Below, in pieces: positions 52,141 through 63,395 of a stretch of 64,000 bases of DNA. How positions within the stretch are numbered: the first letter of the stretch is position 1; each line of letters starts with the position of its first letter. Position numbers and translations under genes: made by a program. Location of the stretch: positions 55,680 through 119,679 of the forward strand of contig NZ_PZJJ01000007.1 of the NCBI RefSeq assembly GCF_003044065.1, written 5' to 3'. The stretch is from Alkalicoccus saliphilus. GTDB taxonomy: Bacteria; Bacillota; Bacilli; Bacillales; Salisediminibacteriaceae. The notes beneath the pieces are model-generated. The model saw nothing but the letters and a program-made list of their open reading frames with translations, was not told where the DNA came from and made no database searches.

Positions 52141-54135
52141 GTGGCTATTGCAGCACATCCATTTAATATACAGGCAAAATACGAACCTGCGGGCGATCAG
52201 CCTCAGGCGATAGAGGAGATAACAAAAGGAATAAAAGAGGGGAAGAAGTTTCAGACCCTGCTTGGAGCCACGGGAACAGGCAAAACGTTTACGATGTCCA
52301 ATGTCATACAGCAGGTGAATAAACCTACACTCGTCATAGCCCACAACAAGACACTTGCCGGACAGCTTTACAGCGAATTCAAAGAGTTTTTCCCGGAGAA
52401 CCGGGTAGAGTACTTCGTCAGTTATTATGACTATTACCAGCCGGAAGCCTACATTCCCCAGTCGGATACATTTATTGAAAAAGACGCAAGCATAAACGAC
52501 GAAATAGATAAACTGCGCCACTCGGCAACAAGTGCTCTTTTTGAACGCAGCGATGTAATTATCGTGGCCAGTGTTTCGTGTATATACGGCCTCGGTTCTC
52601 CGGAGGATTATCGGGATCTTGTCGTGTCGTTAAGAACTGGTATGGAAAAAGAGCGGAACGCACTTCTGCGTCAGCTTGTGGACGTGCAGTATCAGAGAAA
52701 CGACATCGATTTCACACGGGGAACTTTCCGCGTGCGGGGAGATGTCGTGGAAATTTTCCCGGCTTCCCGGGATGAACACTGCCTGCGGGTGGAGTTTTTC
52801 GGGGACGAAATCGACCGGATTACAGAAGTCGATGCGCTGACAGGCGAAGTTCTCGGTAACCGGGAGCATGCGGCTGTCTTTCCGGCTTCCCACTTCGTCA
52901 CCCGGTCGGAAAAGCTGGAGAAAGCGATTGTAAATATTGAAAAAGAACTGGAAGAAACATTAAAGGAAATGCATGAAAAAGGAAAGCTTCTCGAAGCACA
53001 GCGGCTGGAGCAGCGAACACGCTATGATATTGAAATGATGCAGGAACTAGGCTACTGTTCCGGCATCGAAAACTACTCCAGACACCTTACGTTCCGGGAA
53101 GCAGGAGCCACTCCTTACACCCTTCTCGACTATTTTCCGGAAGATTCACTGATTATTGCGGACGAATCCCACGTTACTCTTCCGCAGATCCGGGGCATGT
53201 ACAATGGGGATCAGGCGCGTAAAGGGGTGCTCGTAGACCACGGTTTCCGTCTTCCCTCCGCGAAAGATAACCGGCCGCTGAAATTCGAGGAATTTGAGAG
53301 ACATATTAATCAGATCGTATTTGTTTCGGCTACACCGGGACCGTATGAAATAGAGCATACACCTAAAATGGTGGAGCAGATTATCCGTCCGACAGGGCTG
53401 CTTGACCCGACGATCGATGTAAGACCGATTGAAGGACAGATTGACGACCTGATAGAGGAAGTACGAGTAAGACGGGAACGGAACGAGCGGGTTCTCGTTA
53501 CGACGCTGACGAAAAAAATGGCGGAAGATCTGACGGCTTATTTAAAGGAAGTAGGTATAAAAGTTGAGTACCTCCATTCTGATATTAAAACACTCGAACG
53601 TATTCAGATCATACGTGAACTGCGGCAGGGCCAGCATGACGTGCTCGTAGGAATCAACCTGCTTCGTGAAGGTCTCGACATTCCGGAAGTATCGCTCGTT
53701 GCGATTCTGGACGCCGATAAGGAAGGTTTCCTCCGTGCCGAGCGGTCCCTCATTCAGACGATGGGACGGGCGGCACGGAACGCCAACGGACACGTCGTCA
53801 TGTATGCGGATAAAATGACGAATTCCATGGAAGTTGCAATTGACGAAACAAAACGGAGACGTACGATTCAAAAAGCCCACAATGAAAAATACGGTCTGAC
53901 ACCGACTACCATTCAAAAAGCGATACCGGAGCTCATTCAGGCGACATATGCCGCTGAAGAGGAAGAAACATACGATGTCATTGAGAAAGCACCGAAACAG
54001 AAGCTGAGCAGAAAAGAAAGAGAAAAAGTTATTGAGCGGATGGAAAGTGAAATGAAGCAGGCTGCCAAAGATCTTGATTTCGAGAGAGCGGCAGAGCTTC
54101 GTGACGTCATCATAGAACTGAAAGCGGAAGGATGA
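52141..54135 (+). CDS. uvrB: Excinuclease ABC subunit B
   Basis: 664 residues; damage-verifying helicase of nucleotide excision repair. Walker A GATGTGKT near residue 40, the damage-probing beta-hairpin region ([10 protein letters not shown]), DESH motif, [37 protein letters not shown], and the C-terminal UVR motif that contacts UvrC. GTG start at 52141 with AAAGGATGAAGG upstream. SOS control via the LexA box. uvrA follows after 7 bases. Confidence 0.98.
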   Translation: MAIAAHPFNIQAKYEPAGDQPQAIEEITKGIKEGKKFQTLLGATGTGKTFTMSNVIQQVNKPTLVIAHNKTLAGQLYSEFKEFFPENRVEYFVSYYDYYQPEAYIPQSDTFIEKDASINDEIDKLRHSATSALFERSDVIIVASVSCIYGLGSPEDYRDLVVSLRTGMEKERNALLRQLVDVQYQRNDIDFTRGTFRVRGDVVEIFPASRDEHCLRVEFFGDEIDRITEVDALTGEVLGNREHAAVFPASHFVTRSEKLEKAIVNIEKELEETLKEMHEKGKLLEAQRLEQRTRYDIEMMQELGYCSGIENYSRHLTFREAGATPYTLLDYFPEDSLIIADESHVTLPQIRGMYNGDQARKGVLVDHGFRLPSAKDNRPLKFEEFERHINQIVFVSATPGPYEIEHTPKMVEQIIRPTGLLDPTIDVRPIEGQIDDLIEEVRVRRERNERVLVTTLTKKMAEDLTAYLKEVGIKVEYLHSDIKTLERIQIIRELRQGQHDVLVGINLLREGLDIPEVSLVAILDADKEGFLRAERSLIQTMGRAARNANGHVVMYADKMTNSMEVAIDETKRRRTIQKAHNEKYGLTPTTIQKAIPELIQATYAAEEEETYDVIEKAPKQKLSRKEREKVIERMESEMKQAAKDLDFERAAELRDVIIELKAEG

Positions 54136-54142
54136 TTAAGCT

Positions 54143-57016
54143 ATGGCACAGGAAAATATTGAGGTGAAAGGAGCCCGGTCACACAATCTGCAGAACATTG
54201 ATGTGACGATCCCGAGAAATAAACTCGTCGTTATGACGGGGCTTTCCGGCTCCGGGAAATCCTCTCTTGCTTTTGATACTATTTATGCAGAGGGGCAGCG
54301 CCGCTATGTAGAGTCGCTTTCGGCATACGCCCGGCAGTTTCTTGGACAGATGGATAAACCGGATGTCGATTCAATTGAAGGCCTCTCTCCGGCGATTTCC
54401 ATTGATCAGAAAACAACGTCGAAAAACCCGCGTTCCACTGTAGGAACCGTAACAGAAATATACGACTACCTCCGTCTTCTCTATGCGAGGGTGGGAAAAC
54501 CGGTCTGTCCGGAACATGGGATAGAAATTGCTTCCCAGACAGTTCAGCAGATGGCGGATCAGCTGATGGAATTTGAACCACGGACGAAAATGCAGATCCT
54601 TGCCCCTGTAATTTCCGGACGAAAAGGAACCCATGCCAAAGTACTGGAGGATATTAAAAAGCAGGGGTACGTGCGTGTGCGGGTAAACGGAGAAATGCGT
54701 GAAGCAGCAGAGGAAATTGTACTGGATAAAAATAAAAAGCACAACATTGAAGTAATTATCGACCGTATTGTTATTAAGGAAGGTATTGCTTCCCGGCTGG
54801 CTGAGTCTTTGGAAACAGCCCTCCGCCTCGGGGAAGGGAAAGTTCTGATCGATGTGGTCGGAGAAGAGGAACTCGTTTTTAATCAGCACCACGCATGTCC
54901 GCACTGCGGTTTTTCCGTGGGTGAACTCGAACCGCGGATGTTTTCCTTTAACAGCCCATTCGGAGCCTGCAGCCGCTGTGACGGAATCGGCCACAAGCTG
55001 GAAGTGGATACAGAGCTCGTTGTTCCTGACCAGAACCTGTCTTTAAAAGAGCATGCGATAGCGGCCTGGAAGCCGACGAGCTCCCAGTACTACCCGTCCC
55101 TCCTTGCAAGTGTCTGCGACGAGTTCAATATCGATATGGATAAGCCCTACAAAGAACTGTCGAAAAAAGAAAAGGACATCATTATGAAAGGCAGCGGAAA
55201 CAGAAAGGTTCACTTCCGGTATAAAAACGAATTCGGCCGGGTACGGGAAAAGCATCTGTATTTTGAAGGTGTACTAAAAAACATTTCCCGCCGCTATCAT
55301 GAAACAGGATCGGATTATATCCGGGAGCAGATGGAACAGTACATGACACAAAAGCCCTGTCCTGCCTGCAGCGGGAACCGGCTGACAGAAGAATCACTGG
55401 CAGTAAAAGTGAACGGACTGCACATCGGGGAAGTGACCAATAAATCGATTCAGGAAGCCCGACGTTTTTTCGACGGTCTGGAACTGTCGGAAAAAGATAT
55501 GACGATTGCGAGAATGATTCTGCGTGAGATTGAAGAAAGGCTGTCTTTCCTCGTCAATGTAGGTCTTGAATATTTAACGATGTCCCGGGCAGCCGGAACT
55601 TTATCCGGCGGAGAAGCTCAGCGGATCCGCCTTGCCACGCAGATCGGCTCCGCTCTCACAGGAGTTCTGTACGTGCTGGATGAGCCGTCGATCGGTCTGC
55701 ACCAGCGGGATAACCACCGGCTCATAAAAACCCTTGAACGGATGAGGGACCTTGGAAATACGCTTATCGTGGTGGAGCACGACGAAGATACGATGCTTTC
55801 AGCCGACCATCTGATCGATATCGGCCCGGGGGCGGGAGTACACGGAGGAAAAGTGTGTTCTACCGGTACACCAAAAGAAGTAATGGAGGACGAGGAGTCC
55901 GTGACCGGTAAATATTTGTCAGGGGAAAAGTTTATTCCGCTTCCTCCGGAAAGACGGAAACCGGACGGCCGTAAAATCAGTATTAAAGGAGCGGAGGAAA
56001 ACAACCTCAAAAAAACAAATGTTAATATACCGCTCGGCGTTCTTCTCGCCGTTACCGGAGTTTCCGGTTCAGGAAAAAGTACGCTGATTAATGACATTCT
56101 CCACAAGTCTCTGGCCCAGAAGCTCACCACAGCGAAGGATAAACCGGGAAGAGTAAAGGAAGTGCAGGGGATAGATCAGCTCGAGAAGGTCGTGGACATT
56201 GACCAGTCCCCGATCGGAAGAACGCCGCGTTCCAATCCTGCAACATACACCGGTGTATTTGACGATATCCGGGACGTATTTGCAATGACAAACGAAGCGA
56301 AGATGAGAGGCTATAAAAAAGGCCGGTTCAGCTTTAACGTCAAGGGTGGACGCTGTGAGGCCTGCCGCGGGGACGGGATTATAAAAATTGAAATGCACTT
56401 CCTTCCGGATGTTTATGTACCGTGTGAAGAATGTGATGGGAAGCGGTATAACAGAGAAACACTGGAAGTGACGTATAAAGGAAAAAACATCGCGGATGTC
56501 CTCGGGTCGACAGTGGATGAGGCGTTGATCTTCTTTGAAAACATTCCGAAAATCAAGCGGAAAATCCAAACATTGAAAGATGTCGGTCTAGGCTATATTA
56601 AGCTCGGTCAGCCGGCCACTACACTATCCGGAGGAGAGGCCCAGCGTGTGAAACTTGCTTCCCAGCTTCACCGCCGCTCCACAGGTAAAACTTTTTATAT
56701 TCTGGATGAGCCGACGACTGGTCTTCACGTGGCAGATATCGCCCGGCTGCTGCAGGTACTGCAGCGTCTTGTGGAAAACGGAGATACGGTACTTGTAATA
56801 GAGCATAATATGGACGTCGTTAAAACGGTGGACCATATTATCGACCTCGGTCCGGAAGGCGGCGACAAAGGAGGCAGACTTGTGGCGGAAGGGACGCCGG
56901 AAAAAGTAGCAGAAAATGAAAAGTCCCACACAGGAAGATTTTTGAAACCGGTGCTTGAGAGAGAATCAGCCAGGATGGAAAAGAAAATGCAGGACCAGGG
57001 GGAACCGGCTAAATAA
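54143..57016 (+). CDS. uvrA: Excinuclease ABC subunit A
   Basis: 957 residues, double ABC ATPase that scans DNA for damage and loads UvrB. Two Walker A motifs ([10 protein letters not shown] near residue 35, [10 protein letters not shown] near 640), two signature motifs ([24 protein letters not shown]) and zinc modules (CPHC-CSRC near 255, CPAC near 410 and CEAC-CEEC near 745) are visible. Overlapping transcript with uvrB under LexA control. The ribosome site GGAAGGATG lies in the uvrB end. Confidence 0.98.
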   Translation: MAQENIEVKGARSHNLQNIDVTIPRNKLVVMTGLSGSGKSSLAFDTIYAEGQRRYVESLSAYARQFLGQMDKPDVDSIEGLSPAISIDQKTTSKNPRSTVGTVTEIYDYLRLLYARVGKPVCPEHGIEIASQTVQQMADQLMEFEPRTKMQILAPVISGRKGTHAKVLEDIKKQGYVRVRVNGEMREAAEEIVLDKNKKHNIEVIIDRIVIKEGIASRLAESLETALRLGEGKVLIDVVGEEELVFNQHHACPHCGFSVGELEPRMFSFNSPFGACSRCDGIGHKLEVDTELVVPDQNLSLKEHAIAAWKPTSSQYYPSLLASVCDEFNIDMDKPYKELSKKEKDIIMKGSGNRKVHFRYKNEFGRVREKHLYFEGVLKNISRRYHETGSDYIREQMEQYMTQKPCPACSGNRLTEESLAVKVNGLHIGEVTNKSIQEARRFFDGLELSEKDMTIARMILREIEERLSFLVNVGLEYLTMSRAAGTLSGGEAQRIRLATQIGSALTGVLYVLDEPSIGLHQRDNHRLIKTLERMRDLGNTLIVVEHDEDTMLSADHLIDIGPGAGVHGGKVCSTGTPKEVMEDEESVTGKYLSGEKFIPLPPERRKPDGRKISIKGAEENNLKKTNVNIPLGVLLAVTGVSGSGKSTLINDILHKSLAQKLTTAKDKPGRVKEVQGIDQLEKVVDIDQSPIGRTPRSNPATYTGVFDDIRDVFAMTNEAKMRGYKKGRFSFNVKGGRCEACRGDGIIKIEMHFLPDVYVPCEECDGKRYNRETLEVTYKGKNIADVLGSTVDEALIFFENIPKIKRKIQTLKDVGLGYIKLGQPATTLSGGEAQRVKLASQLHRRSTGKTFYILDEPTTGLHVADIARLLQVLQRLVENGDTVLVIEHNMDVVKTVDHIIDLGPEGGDKGGRLVAEGTPEKVAENEKSHTGRFLKPVLERESARMEKKMQDQGEPAK

Positions 57017-57168
57017 AAATAAACTGTGGAACGAAACCGCCTCCTTTAACGTACACTAAGAAAGAGGCAGGTCTACCGTCCGGGAAAAAATACGCCGGAA
57101 GACCGAGGCGGGGATACTCATTTCATCATATGATAGAAGAAGGAAAATTATAGAAGGGAGCGGTTCAA

Positions 57169-58296
57169 ATGCAGGAAGAACGTCAGATGATTCTTAAAAT
57201 GATTGAGGACGGTAAAATTTCCGCAGAAGAGGGCATGCGTCTGCTGAACGCTTTAAAGGATGAAGGGAGCGGGACGAAAGCTTCTGAAGGCAAGTCAGAA
57301 AAAGGGGAAGGAGACCGCCGCTCAGAAGATACGAAGCGCGGCAGCACCTCCAAAAAACAGCGCGGGCCCTGGGATTACCAGCAGGCGGAAGAAAAATTCA
57401 GCTCCTTCGCTTCGAAATTCTCTGAATTTGTTGATGATGCTGTTCACCGGGTCAAAGATATGGATCTGGACTTCAATTTCGGCAGTTCTGAGGGAATTGA
57501 TCATGTGTTTGAACAAAAGGACGTTTTCCTTAAAGAGGCAGATATTCACGTAGAGAACGGAAGCATTGATCTTCGGCCTTCCGAAAGCGGGGAGGTCCGG
57601 GTCGAATGCGATGTGCAGGTGTACCGGGTGCGGGATAAAGAGGAAGCCCGCCGGGAATTTCTCCGGGACGTTCAGTTCAGCGTGTCGAACGGGAAGTTGA
57701 AACTTGAATCCCGTAAAAAATCGATGAGGGTTAATGCTATTGTTTATATGCCGGTGGAAAATCTGGATAAACTGAAGCTCTATACGTTTAATGGAAAAAT
57801 TAAGGGGGAACATATCCCCGTACACGAGTTGAATGCCAAAGCAGTCAATGGAAAAATTTCCTTCGAACGGATAGATGCCAAAGAGTGCCATCTGGAAACC
57901 ATGAACGGTTCCATCGGTGTTAAGCAGCTCTACACAGTAGAAGCAGATCTTAAGACGATGAACGGCTCTGTTGACATTGAAGCGGCAAGAGGAAATATTC
58001 ATATAGAATCCGTGAACGGGACGGTCCATTTCCGTCTTGCAGAAGCTTCCCAGGCAAAAACGTATATAAAAACTACTACGGGAAGTATTTTTGTTGCTGT
58101 CCCTGAAAACGCAAAAACAGAAGGGGAAGTAAAAACTTCCGTCGGCGGTATTCACTGCCAGCTATCCGATATGAGCATTATTGAAGAGAAAAAAGAATTT
58201 GCGAGCAAAAAAATGACCTTTATTGCCAACAAGCAGGGAGAAGGTCACTTTTATATCGAAGCAGAAGCGATGACGGGCTCTGTTCACATCAAATAA
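57169..58296 (+). CDS. yvlB: YvlB-type envelope stress protein (DUF4097)
   Basis: 375 residues. The N-terminal ~35 residues (MILKMIEDGKISAEEGMRLLNAL) form the SHOCT-like helical module typical of YvlB/LiaX proteins; residues ~115-375 are a right-handed beta-helix-like DUF4097 adhesin with repeated strands (VENGSIDLRPS, TMNGSIGVK, TMNGSVDIE, TTTGSIFVA). In B. subtilis yvlABCD is under sigma-W; here yvlA is absent. AAGGGAGCGG precedes the ATG. No good sigma-W promoter was found upstream. Confidence 0.88.
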   Translation: MQEERQMILKMIEDGKISAEEGMRLLNALKDEGSGTKASEGKSEKGEGDRRSEDTKRGSTSKKQRGPWDYQQAEEKFSSFASKFSEFVDDAVHRVKDMDLDFNFGSSEGIDHVFEQKDVFLKEADIHVENGSIDLRPSESGEVRVECDVQVYRVRDKEEARREFLRDVQFSVSNGKLKLESRKKSMRVNAIVYMPVENLDKLKLYTFNGKIKGEHIPVHELNAKAVNGKISFERIDAKECHLETMNGSIGVKQLYTVEADLKTMNGSVDIEAARGNIHIESVNGTVHFRLAEASQAKTYIKTTTGSIFVAVPENAKTEGEVKTSVGGIHCQLSDMSIIEEKKEFASKKMTFIANKQGEGHFYIEAEAMTGSVHIK

Positions 58297-58324
58297 TTCG
58301 ATCGTTAAGGAAAAGGAGAGTGTG

Positions 58325-58528
58325 ATGATGAAGCGTATTGCACGTACGACAAGAGATAGAAAACTGGCGGGTGTCTGTGGAGGATTGGCGGATTATTTCA
58401 ATATTGATCCGACGCTTGTCCGCATCATTGCGGTAGTGCTGTTTATACCTTTTTCCGCGTTGATCGCAGCGCTTTATATTGCAGCTATTTTCCTCATACC
58501 AAACGACACGGATGTGGTTGATACATGA
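58325..58528 (+). CDS. yvlC: PspC domain protein (YvlC)
   Basis: 67 residues: a PspC phage-shock domain (RDRKLAGVCGGLADYFNIDPTLVRIIAVVLF) with one long hydrophobic segment. It likely works at the membrane with YvlB and YvlD under envelope stress. The ATG at 58325 has AAGGAGAG 6 bases upstream; its stop overlaps the yvlD start (ATGA). Confidence 0.9.
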   Translation: MMKRIARTTRDRKLAGVCGGLADYFNIDPTLVRIIAVVLFIPFSALIAALYIAAIFLIPNDTDVVDT

Positions 58529-58881
58529 GCTGGCTGATACAGTTAGTAGTAAACGCCGTTGTTCTCCTGATTATTGCCAATCTGTTTGACAGTATTGAGC
58601 TGACAGGTTTTGGAGCAGCGGTGATTGCCAGTCTGATTCTGGCAGTCGTAAATATTATCGTTAAACCTATTCTCGTCATTTTGACACTGCCTGCAACCAT
58701 TCTTTCCCTCGGGCTGTTTTTATTCGTGATTAACGCCATCACGCTTATGCTTACAGCGTGGCTGATGGGAAGCAGTTTTGTAATTGACGGATTTTTATGG
58801 GCGCTCGCTGCAGCCGTGATCTTTGCGATCCTCAATTCTATTATTTCAAACTTCATTGTTGATCCGCTGGTAAAGCGCTGA
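58525..58881 (+). CDS. yvlD: Phage holin family 4-like membrane protein (YvlD)
   Basis: 118 residues, four membrane segments. The pattern VNIIVKPILVILTLPATILSLGLFLFVINAITL and a second half AWLMGSSFVIDGFLWALAAAVIFAILNSI match the YvlD family. Function unknown; probably envelope stress. Start overlaps yvlC by four bases. Confidence 0.9.
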   Translation: MSWLIQLVVNAVVLLIIANLFDSIELTGFGAAVIASLILAVVNIIVKPILVILTLPATILSLGLFLFVINAITLMLTAWLMGSSFVIDGFLWALAAAVIFAILNSIISNFIVDPLVKR

Positions 58882-58921
58882 AGCAGAATATCCAGTGAAC
58901 CGAACTATTTCTTTACCCCGG

Positions 58922-58954
58922 GAAGCCCTGTCAGAAATTAACTGGCAGGGCTTC
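58922..58954. terminator. Hairpin after yvlD
   Basis: GAAGCCCTGTCAG pairs with CTGGCAGGGCTTC. No T-run on either strand, so efficiency is doubtful. Confidence 0.5.
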
Positions 58955-59104
58955 AGGTCGTTTATAAGACATACGGTTCCCTGCTTTCGTTTCCATAGAG
59001 AGGCTTTCCGGGCCGATCCGGAGTCCCTTCATCTCTCCTGCAGCATTTGATTCGCTGTTCTTACGCTGGGAAAGGGAAGAGGCTATTCTGGTGATTCGTT
59101 TCAT
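58931..59104 (-). CDS. Possible small protein before hprK
   Basis: 57 residues on the strand opposite to its neighbours, in a non-coding gap. It has a basic N-terminus and a beta-like C-terminus (GLRIGPESLSMETKAGNRMSYKRP) that reads like a real small protein. There is no clear Shine-Dalgarno, and the stop lies inside the hairpin at 58922. Family not recognised; could be chance. Confidence 0.3.
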   Translation of the reverse strand: MKRITRIASSLSQRKNSESNAAGEMKGLRIGPESLSMETKAGNRMSYKRPEALPVNF

Positions 59105-59327
59105 CTGGTACACTTTTTAAAGAAGCGGGTTAATAGAAGGACGGCTTCACGGCAGGCTGTGCTGGAGCGAAGTTTACACCGATTTACAGGGATTGTTTTG
59201 ACACAGACGGTATGAAAATCAACCTGCAAATTGTGCGTTTTAAAATGTGCAGAAGGACTTCTTCCACAGGGCCGGTTTTGATATGCTAAAATGGATAAAT
59301 AGGCTGCTTGCTGAGAGGAGAATGAAG

Positions 59328-60266
59328 ATGGCAGAAATAACAGCAAAAGTATTAATGGAGGAATTTGAACTCACGCTTCTGAATGATGAGGAATCAGTGA
59401 CATTCCGCCCTGTTACAACGAGTGATATTTCCCGCCCGGGGATGGAAATGGCGGGTTTTTTTACATATTACCCGGCGAAGCGTATTCAGCTGCTCGGTAA
59501 AACGGAAATGAGCTTTTATGAACAGCTGTCAAAAGAAGACCAGCAGGATCGGATGGTCCGTCTCTGTACGTATGATACCCCGGCAATTATACTGTCGAGA
59601 GGACTGCAGCCGCCTGCTGAACTTACAGAGGCTGCTGATGAAGTCGGCGTTCCTGTTTTTTCTGCAGATATGTCGACGACCCGGCTCAGCAGTAAACTGA
59701 CGACGTTTTTGGAGAGTAAACTGGCTCCAATGACTGCGATGCACGGAGTACTTATAGATATTTATGGTATTGGGGTATTAATTACCGGATCCAGCGGGGT
59801 CGGAAAAAGTGAAACAGCTCTCGATCTTGTACGCAGGGGCCATCGTCTCGTCGCGGATGATTCGGTGGAAATCCGTCAGGAGCAGGAAGGAGTGCTTGTC
59901 GGCCGGTCGCCGGAATTGATCCGCCATCTGCTTGAAATAAGAGGTCTCGGAATTATCAACGTAATGACTTTGTTCGGGGCAGGAGCCGTAAGGAATGAAA
60001 AACGTATTGGGCTTTCGATTGATCTGGAAGCCTGGGATCAAAAAAAGCAGTATGACCGACTCGGACTGGATGAAGAACATTTGAAAGTATTTGAAACAGA
60101 CCTGCCGAAGATAACGGTCCCTGTAAGGCCGGGACGAAATCTGGCCGTTATTATTGAAGTTGCAGCGATGAATTTCCGGCTGAAGCGGATGGGCATCAAC
60201 GCTGCAGAACAGTTTTCGGAAAGGCTGACCTCTGTTATTGAGGAAAGCGACGCCGATCAGGATTAA
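59328..60266 (+). CDS. hprK: HPr kinase/phosphorylase
   Basis: 312 residues. Phosphorylates HPr at Ser46 and reverses it, the key switch of CcpA-dependent catabolite repression. P-loop GSSGVGKSE near residue 155, K/R loop [19 protein letters not shown] and the C-terminal [20 protein letters not shown] are highly conserved. It links to PtsG/GlcT at 38-41 kb. The ATG at 59328 has GAGAGGAG 7 bases upstream; an ATG at 59322 is too close. lgt follows. Confidence 0.97.
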   Translation: MAEITAKVLMEEFELTLLNDEESVTFRPVTTSDISRPGMEMAGFFTYYPAKRIQLLGKTEMSFYEQLSKEDQQDRMVRLCTYDTPAIILSRGLQPPAELTEAADEVGVPVFSADMSTTRLSSKLTTFLESKLAPMTAMHGVLIDIYGIGVLITGSSGVGKSETALDLVRRGHRLVADDSVEIRQEQEGVLVGRSPELIRHLLEIRGLGIINVMTLFGAGAVRNEKRIGLSIDLEAWDQKKQYDRLGLDEEHLKVFETDLPKITVPVRPGRNLAVIIEVAAMNFRLKRMGINAAEQFSERLTSVIEESDADQD

Positions 60267-60289
60267 GTTTATAGAATGAGGTGACGAGA

Positions 60290-61102
60290 TTGTTGTTAAC
60301 TGCACAGCCGCTGGATCCAATTGCGTTTGAACTTGGTCCGATTACGGTTTTCTGGTACGGAATATTGATCGGCTTAGGGGCTCTTCTTGGGTATCTTCTC
60401 GTAAACAGAGAAATGAAAAAAAGAGGTCTTCCGGAAGATATGCTGGCCGACCTGCTTATATTTGCCCTGCCGGCAGCGATTATCGGTGCCAGGATTTACT
60501 ATGTTATTTTCCGCTGGGAACAGTTTGCGGACAACCCGATGCGGGCTTTTGCCATCTGGGAGGGCGGGCTCGCCATTCATGGGGCACTGATCGCCTCGGT
60601 AATTACAGGTCTTATTTTTGCAAAGGTGAAGAAAGTTTCTTTCTGGAAGCTTGCTGATATTGCAGCACCGGGTATTCTGCTCGGTCAGGCTGTCGGCCGC
60701 TGGGGAAACTTTATGAATCAGGAAGTGTATGGCGGAGAAGTATCCCGAAGCTTTTTGGAAGGGATGATGCTGCCTGACTTTATTATCGAGCAGATGTTTA
60801 TTAATGGATCGTACCACCATCCAACATTTTTGTATGAATCGGTCTGGAATCTGCTCGGAGTGGCTCTGCTGCTTTATCTCCGCCGATGGAACCTCCGGCG
60901 CGGAGAAATGTTTTTAACCTACGTTATTTATTACTCTGTTGCGAGGCTGTTTATCGAAGGAATCCGCACGGATTACCTGCTGATTTTCGGTACGCTGCGT
61001 ACGGCACAGGTGCTGTCCATTATACTTATTATTGGAAGTATTATTTTGATTATTTACCGCAGAAAAACAGGACTTGCTGATAAACGATATTTGGATGACT
61101 GA
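60290..61102 (+). CDS. lgt: Prolipoprotein diacylglyceryl transferase
   Basis: About 270 residues with seven membrane segments. Attaches diacylglycerol to the lipobox Cys of lipoproteins such as those at 19604, 22210 and 46786. Signature [14 protein letters not shown] and [11 protein letters not shown] are present, with the HG in IHGALI. TTG at 60290 is chosen because GAGGTGA ends 5 bases before it and overlaps the alternative GTG at 60281; TTG at 60293 is also possible. Downstream of hprK as in B. subtilis. Confidence 0.95.
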   Translation: MLLTAQPLDPIAFELGPITVFWYGILIGLGALLGYLLVNREMKKRGLPEDMLADLLIFALPAAIIGARIYYVIFRWEQFADNPMRAFAIWEGGLAIHGALIASVITGLIFAKVKKVSFWKLADIAAPGILLGQAVGRWGNFMNQEVYGGEVSRSFLEGMMLPDFIIEQMFINGSYHHPTFLYESVWNLLGVALLLYLRRWNLRRGEMFLTYVIYYSVARLFIEGIRTDYLLIFGTLRTAQVLSIILIIGSIILIIYRRKTGLADKRYLDD

Positions 61103-61202
61103 TAAAAATGACGTGGTAAAATGATGTTTTTACGATAACTGTTTATCCGCTGCACAAAGGTGTTTCGGCAGAAAGTCAAAAAAGTAAGGGAGGGGAAAGT
61201 GG

Positions 61203-62165
61203 ATGCGGACGCTGAAAGAAGGACTCATTGTCGGACTGCTGACAACGTGGAAACTCGGAAAAATAATTTTTCCAATTACGCTGATTGTCACGATGCTCAG
61301 CCAGACAGCTGCAATGGACTGGCTGACGCGGATGCTTTCCCCGATGATGGGGTGGATCGGTCTCCCCGGTGAAGCTGCAATTCCACTTGTTCTTGGGAAT
61401 GTATTGAATCTTTATGCGGCTATCGGTGCCATGCTTACGATGGAACTGACCGTGAAAGAAGTCTTTATTCTTGCTGTTATGCTGTCTTTTTCGCATAATT
61501 TATTTGTAGAGTCTGCAGTAGCCAAACAGGTTGGACTGAGCGTCACGATTACGCTCGCTGTCCGGGTCGGTCTCGCGCTTTTATCTGCATGGATTATTCA
61601 CTTGGTCTGGCAGGGAGGAAGCGAACGGGCGGAATACGGTTTTGTTCCGTCGGGACCGTCGGAAGTGGAAGGTTTTCTTCCGATTATCTTTTATGGAATG
61701 GAAAGTGCGGTCATCGGCATCCTGCAGCTTGCAGCGATCGTCATACCCATAATGATCTTTATTCAGGTGATGAAGGATATGCGCTGGCTGCCTGTATTTT
61801 CCCGCTGGATGACACCGTTCACGAAACTGCTCGGAGTAAAGTCCAACACGTCGACAACGCTTGCTGCCGGTTTGTTTTTCGGTCTTGCCTACGGGGCGGG
61901 AGTAATGATCCAGGCGGCGAGGGAAGACGGTGTTTCCAAAAAGGATCTGTACCTTGTATTTATTTTTCTTGCAGCATGTCACGCAGTCATAGAGGATACA
62001 CTTATATTCGCGCCGCTCGGAATACCGCTCTGGCCGCTGCTGCTCGTACGGCTCGTAACGGCGGTACTGCTGACGGTGGCAGTCGCCTTTATTTGGAACC
62101 GTCTGGAGAAAAAAGAGCAGGAGGAAACAACCGAAGAAAGAAGACCGGCAGCTTCCGACAGGTAG
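61203..62165 (+). CDS. yvoD: Nucleoside recognition (Gate) domain membrane protein (YvoD)
   Basis: 320 residues, about eight membrane segments in two Gate-domain halves (residues ~15-130 and ~155-300; LGNVLNLYAAIGAMLTMELTVKEV, then LAAGLFFGLAYGAGVMIQAARED). Related to spore maturation proteins SpmA/SpmB and nucleoside transporters; substrate unknown. In B. subtilis yvoD is between lgt and ppaX. GGGAGGGG precedes the ATG. Confidence 0.9.
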   Translation: MRTLKEGLIVGLLTTWKLGKIIFPITLIVTMLSQTAAMDWLTRMLSPMMGWIGLPGEAAIPLVLGNVLNLYAAIGAMLTMELTVKEVFILAVMLSFSHNLFVESAVAKQVGLSVTITLAVRVGLALLSAWIIHLVWQGGSERAEYGFVPSGPSEVEGFLPIIFYGMESAVIGILQLAAIVIPIMIFIQVMKDMRWLPVFSRWMTPFTKLLGVKSNTSTTLAAGLFFGLAYGAGVMIQAAREDGVSKKDLYLVFIFLAACHAVIEDTLIFAPLGIPLWPLLLVRLVTAVLLTVAVAFIWNRLEKKEQEETTEERRPAASDR

Positions 62166-62196
62166 CAGCCGCCTGATACAGAAAGGAGAAAAAAGC

Positions 62197-62853
62197 ATGA
62201 ATCATAAAATTGATACGATTCTTTTTGACCTCGATGGAACGCTGATTAATACGATCGATCTGATCGTTGCCTCCTTTGAGCATACACTTGACCATTATTT
62301 CCCGGGGAAATACGGCAGAGAGGAAATTGCCACCTTTATCGGTCCCCCGCTTTCGGAAACTTTCGGACGGCTGAATCCCGGCTATACAGAGGAAATGATC
62401 GGTATGTACCGGAAGTTCAACCACGCGAATCACGACGACCTTGTTTCGGAGTATGAAGGAGTCCAGGAAACATTGGACGAACTTTACGATGCGGGCTATC
62501 ACATGGCTGTTGTTACTTCGAAAAGAAGAGACACAGCGGTGAAAGGACTGCAGTTGATGAATATGGAAAAATACTTTCCTGTTATTGTTTCACTGGATGA
62601 GGTAACTAAACCGAAACCGGATCCGCAGCCGCTTTATACAGCACTGGATCAGCTTGGACGAAAAGCCGGGCAGGCGCTTATGGTCGGTGACAGCGAGCAT
62701 GATATTCTTGCCGGTAAAAATGCCGGAACAAAAGCAGCGGGTGTTGCCTGGTCCATTAAAGGGAAGGAACATTTGGAAAGCTACAGTCCGGACATCATGC
62801 TGCACAGCATGCCGGAGCTTTTAAACTATATTAAAACACCGAACGTAAAGTAA
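62197..62853 (+). CDS. ppaX: Pyrophosphatase PpaX
   Basis: 218-residue HAD hydrolase. Nucleophile motif LFDLDGTLINT at residues 9-19, motif II VVTSKR, and VGDSEHDILAGKNAG. PpaX hydrolyses the pyrophosphate released by HPrK phosphorylase action, linking it to hprK upstream. AAAGGAG precedes the ATG; yvoF follows after 12 bases. Confidence 0.94.
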   Translation: MNHKIDTILFDLDGTLINTIDLIVASFEHTLDHYFPGKYGREEIATFIGPPLSETFGRLNPGYTEEMIGMYRKFNHANHDDLVSEYEGVQETLDELYDAGYHMAVVTSKRRDTAVKGLQLMNMEKYFPVIVSLDEVTKPKPDPQPLYTALDQLGRKAGQALMVGDSEHDILAGKNAGTKAAGVAWSIKGKEHLESYSPDIMLHSMPELLNYIKTPNVK

Positions 62854-62865
62854 GGAGACGGTATA

Positions 62866-63372
62866 ATGGCGCGCAGGACAGAAAGCTACAAAGTTACTAC
62901 GTCAAATTCTCTCTGGCAGGTTTATAAAACAGTGCCTTTTCTAAAAGTGGTAAAGAATTTCGCAGTGATTCAGCTTGCGCGCTATATGCCTTTTCTCGGC
63001 GTGAAAAACTGGCTGTACCGGACATTTCTGCGTGCTGAAATTGGAGACAGGTCAGCGATTGCTCTTATGGTGATGTTTGATGTGATGTTCCCGGAAAAGA
63101 TTTCTATCGGAAAAAATTCTGTCGTCGGCTATAACACAACCATACTCGCCCACGAATATTTAATAGATGAATATCGTCTCGGCCATGTGCGAATCGGAGA
63201 TAATGTCATGATCGGAGCAAACACAACTATTCTCCCCGGCGTTACTATCGGGGATGGTGCAGTCGTGTCGGCTGCTACGCTCGTGCATAAAGATGTTCCG
63301 CCCGGCACGTTTGTCGGCGGAAATCCGATGCAGATCATCCGGACGAAGGAAGAGCCAGCAGCTAATGATTAA
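62866..63372 (+). CDS. yvoF: Left-handed beta-helix acetyltransferase (YvoF)
   Basis: 168 residues. Hexapeptide repeats (ISIGKNSVVGYN, VRIGDNVMIGANTTILPGVTIGDGAVVSAATLV) form a trimeric left-handed beta helix, with the catalytic-type His in LAHEYLID. Acceptor unknown, probably a sugar of the cell envelope. Last gene of the hprK-lgt-yvoD-ppaX-yvoF run; a terminator overlaps its stop. Confidence 0.9.
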   Translation: MARRTESYKVTTSNSLWQVYKTVPFLKVVKNFAVIQLARYMPFLGVKNWLYRTFLRAEIGDRSAIALMVMFDVMFPEKISIGKNSVVGYNTTILAHEYLIDEYRLGHVRIGDNVMIGANTTILPGVTIGDGAVVSAATLVHKDVPPGTFVGGNPMQIIRTKEEPAAND

Positions 63373-63391
63373 GCGGCTGGCTTCTTTTTTT
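63353..63391 (+). terminator. Terminator overlapping the yvoF stop
   Basis: AGCCAGC pairs with GCTGGCT across the stop codon; seven T follow. Confidence 0.78.
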
Positions 63392-63395
63392 AAAT

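Noticed and set aside
57032..57053. Sigma-W-like promoter before yvlB (CGAAAC ... CGTA)
   Set aside because: The spacing between the two boxes is 12 bases; sigma-W needs about 16-17, and the first base of the -35 is wrong.
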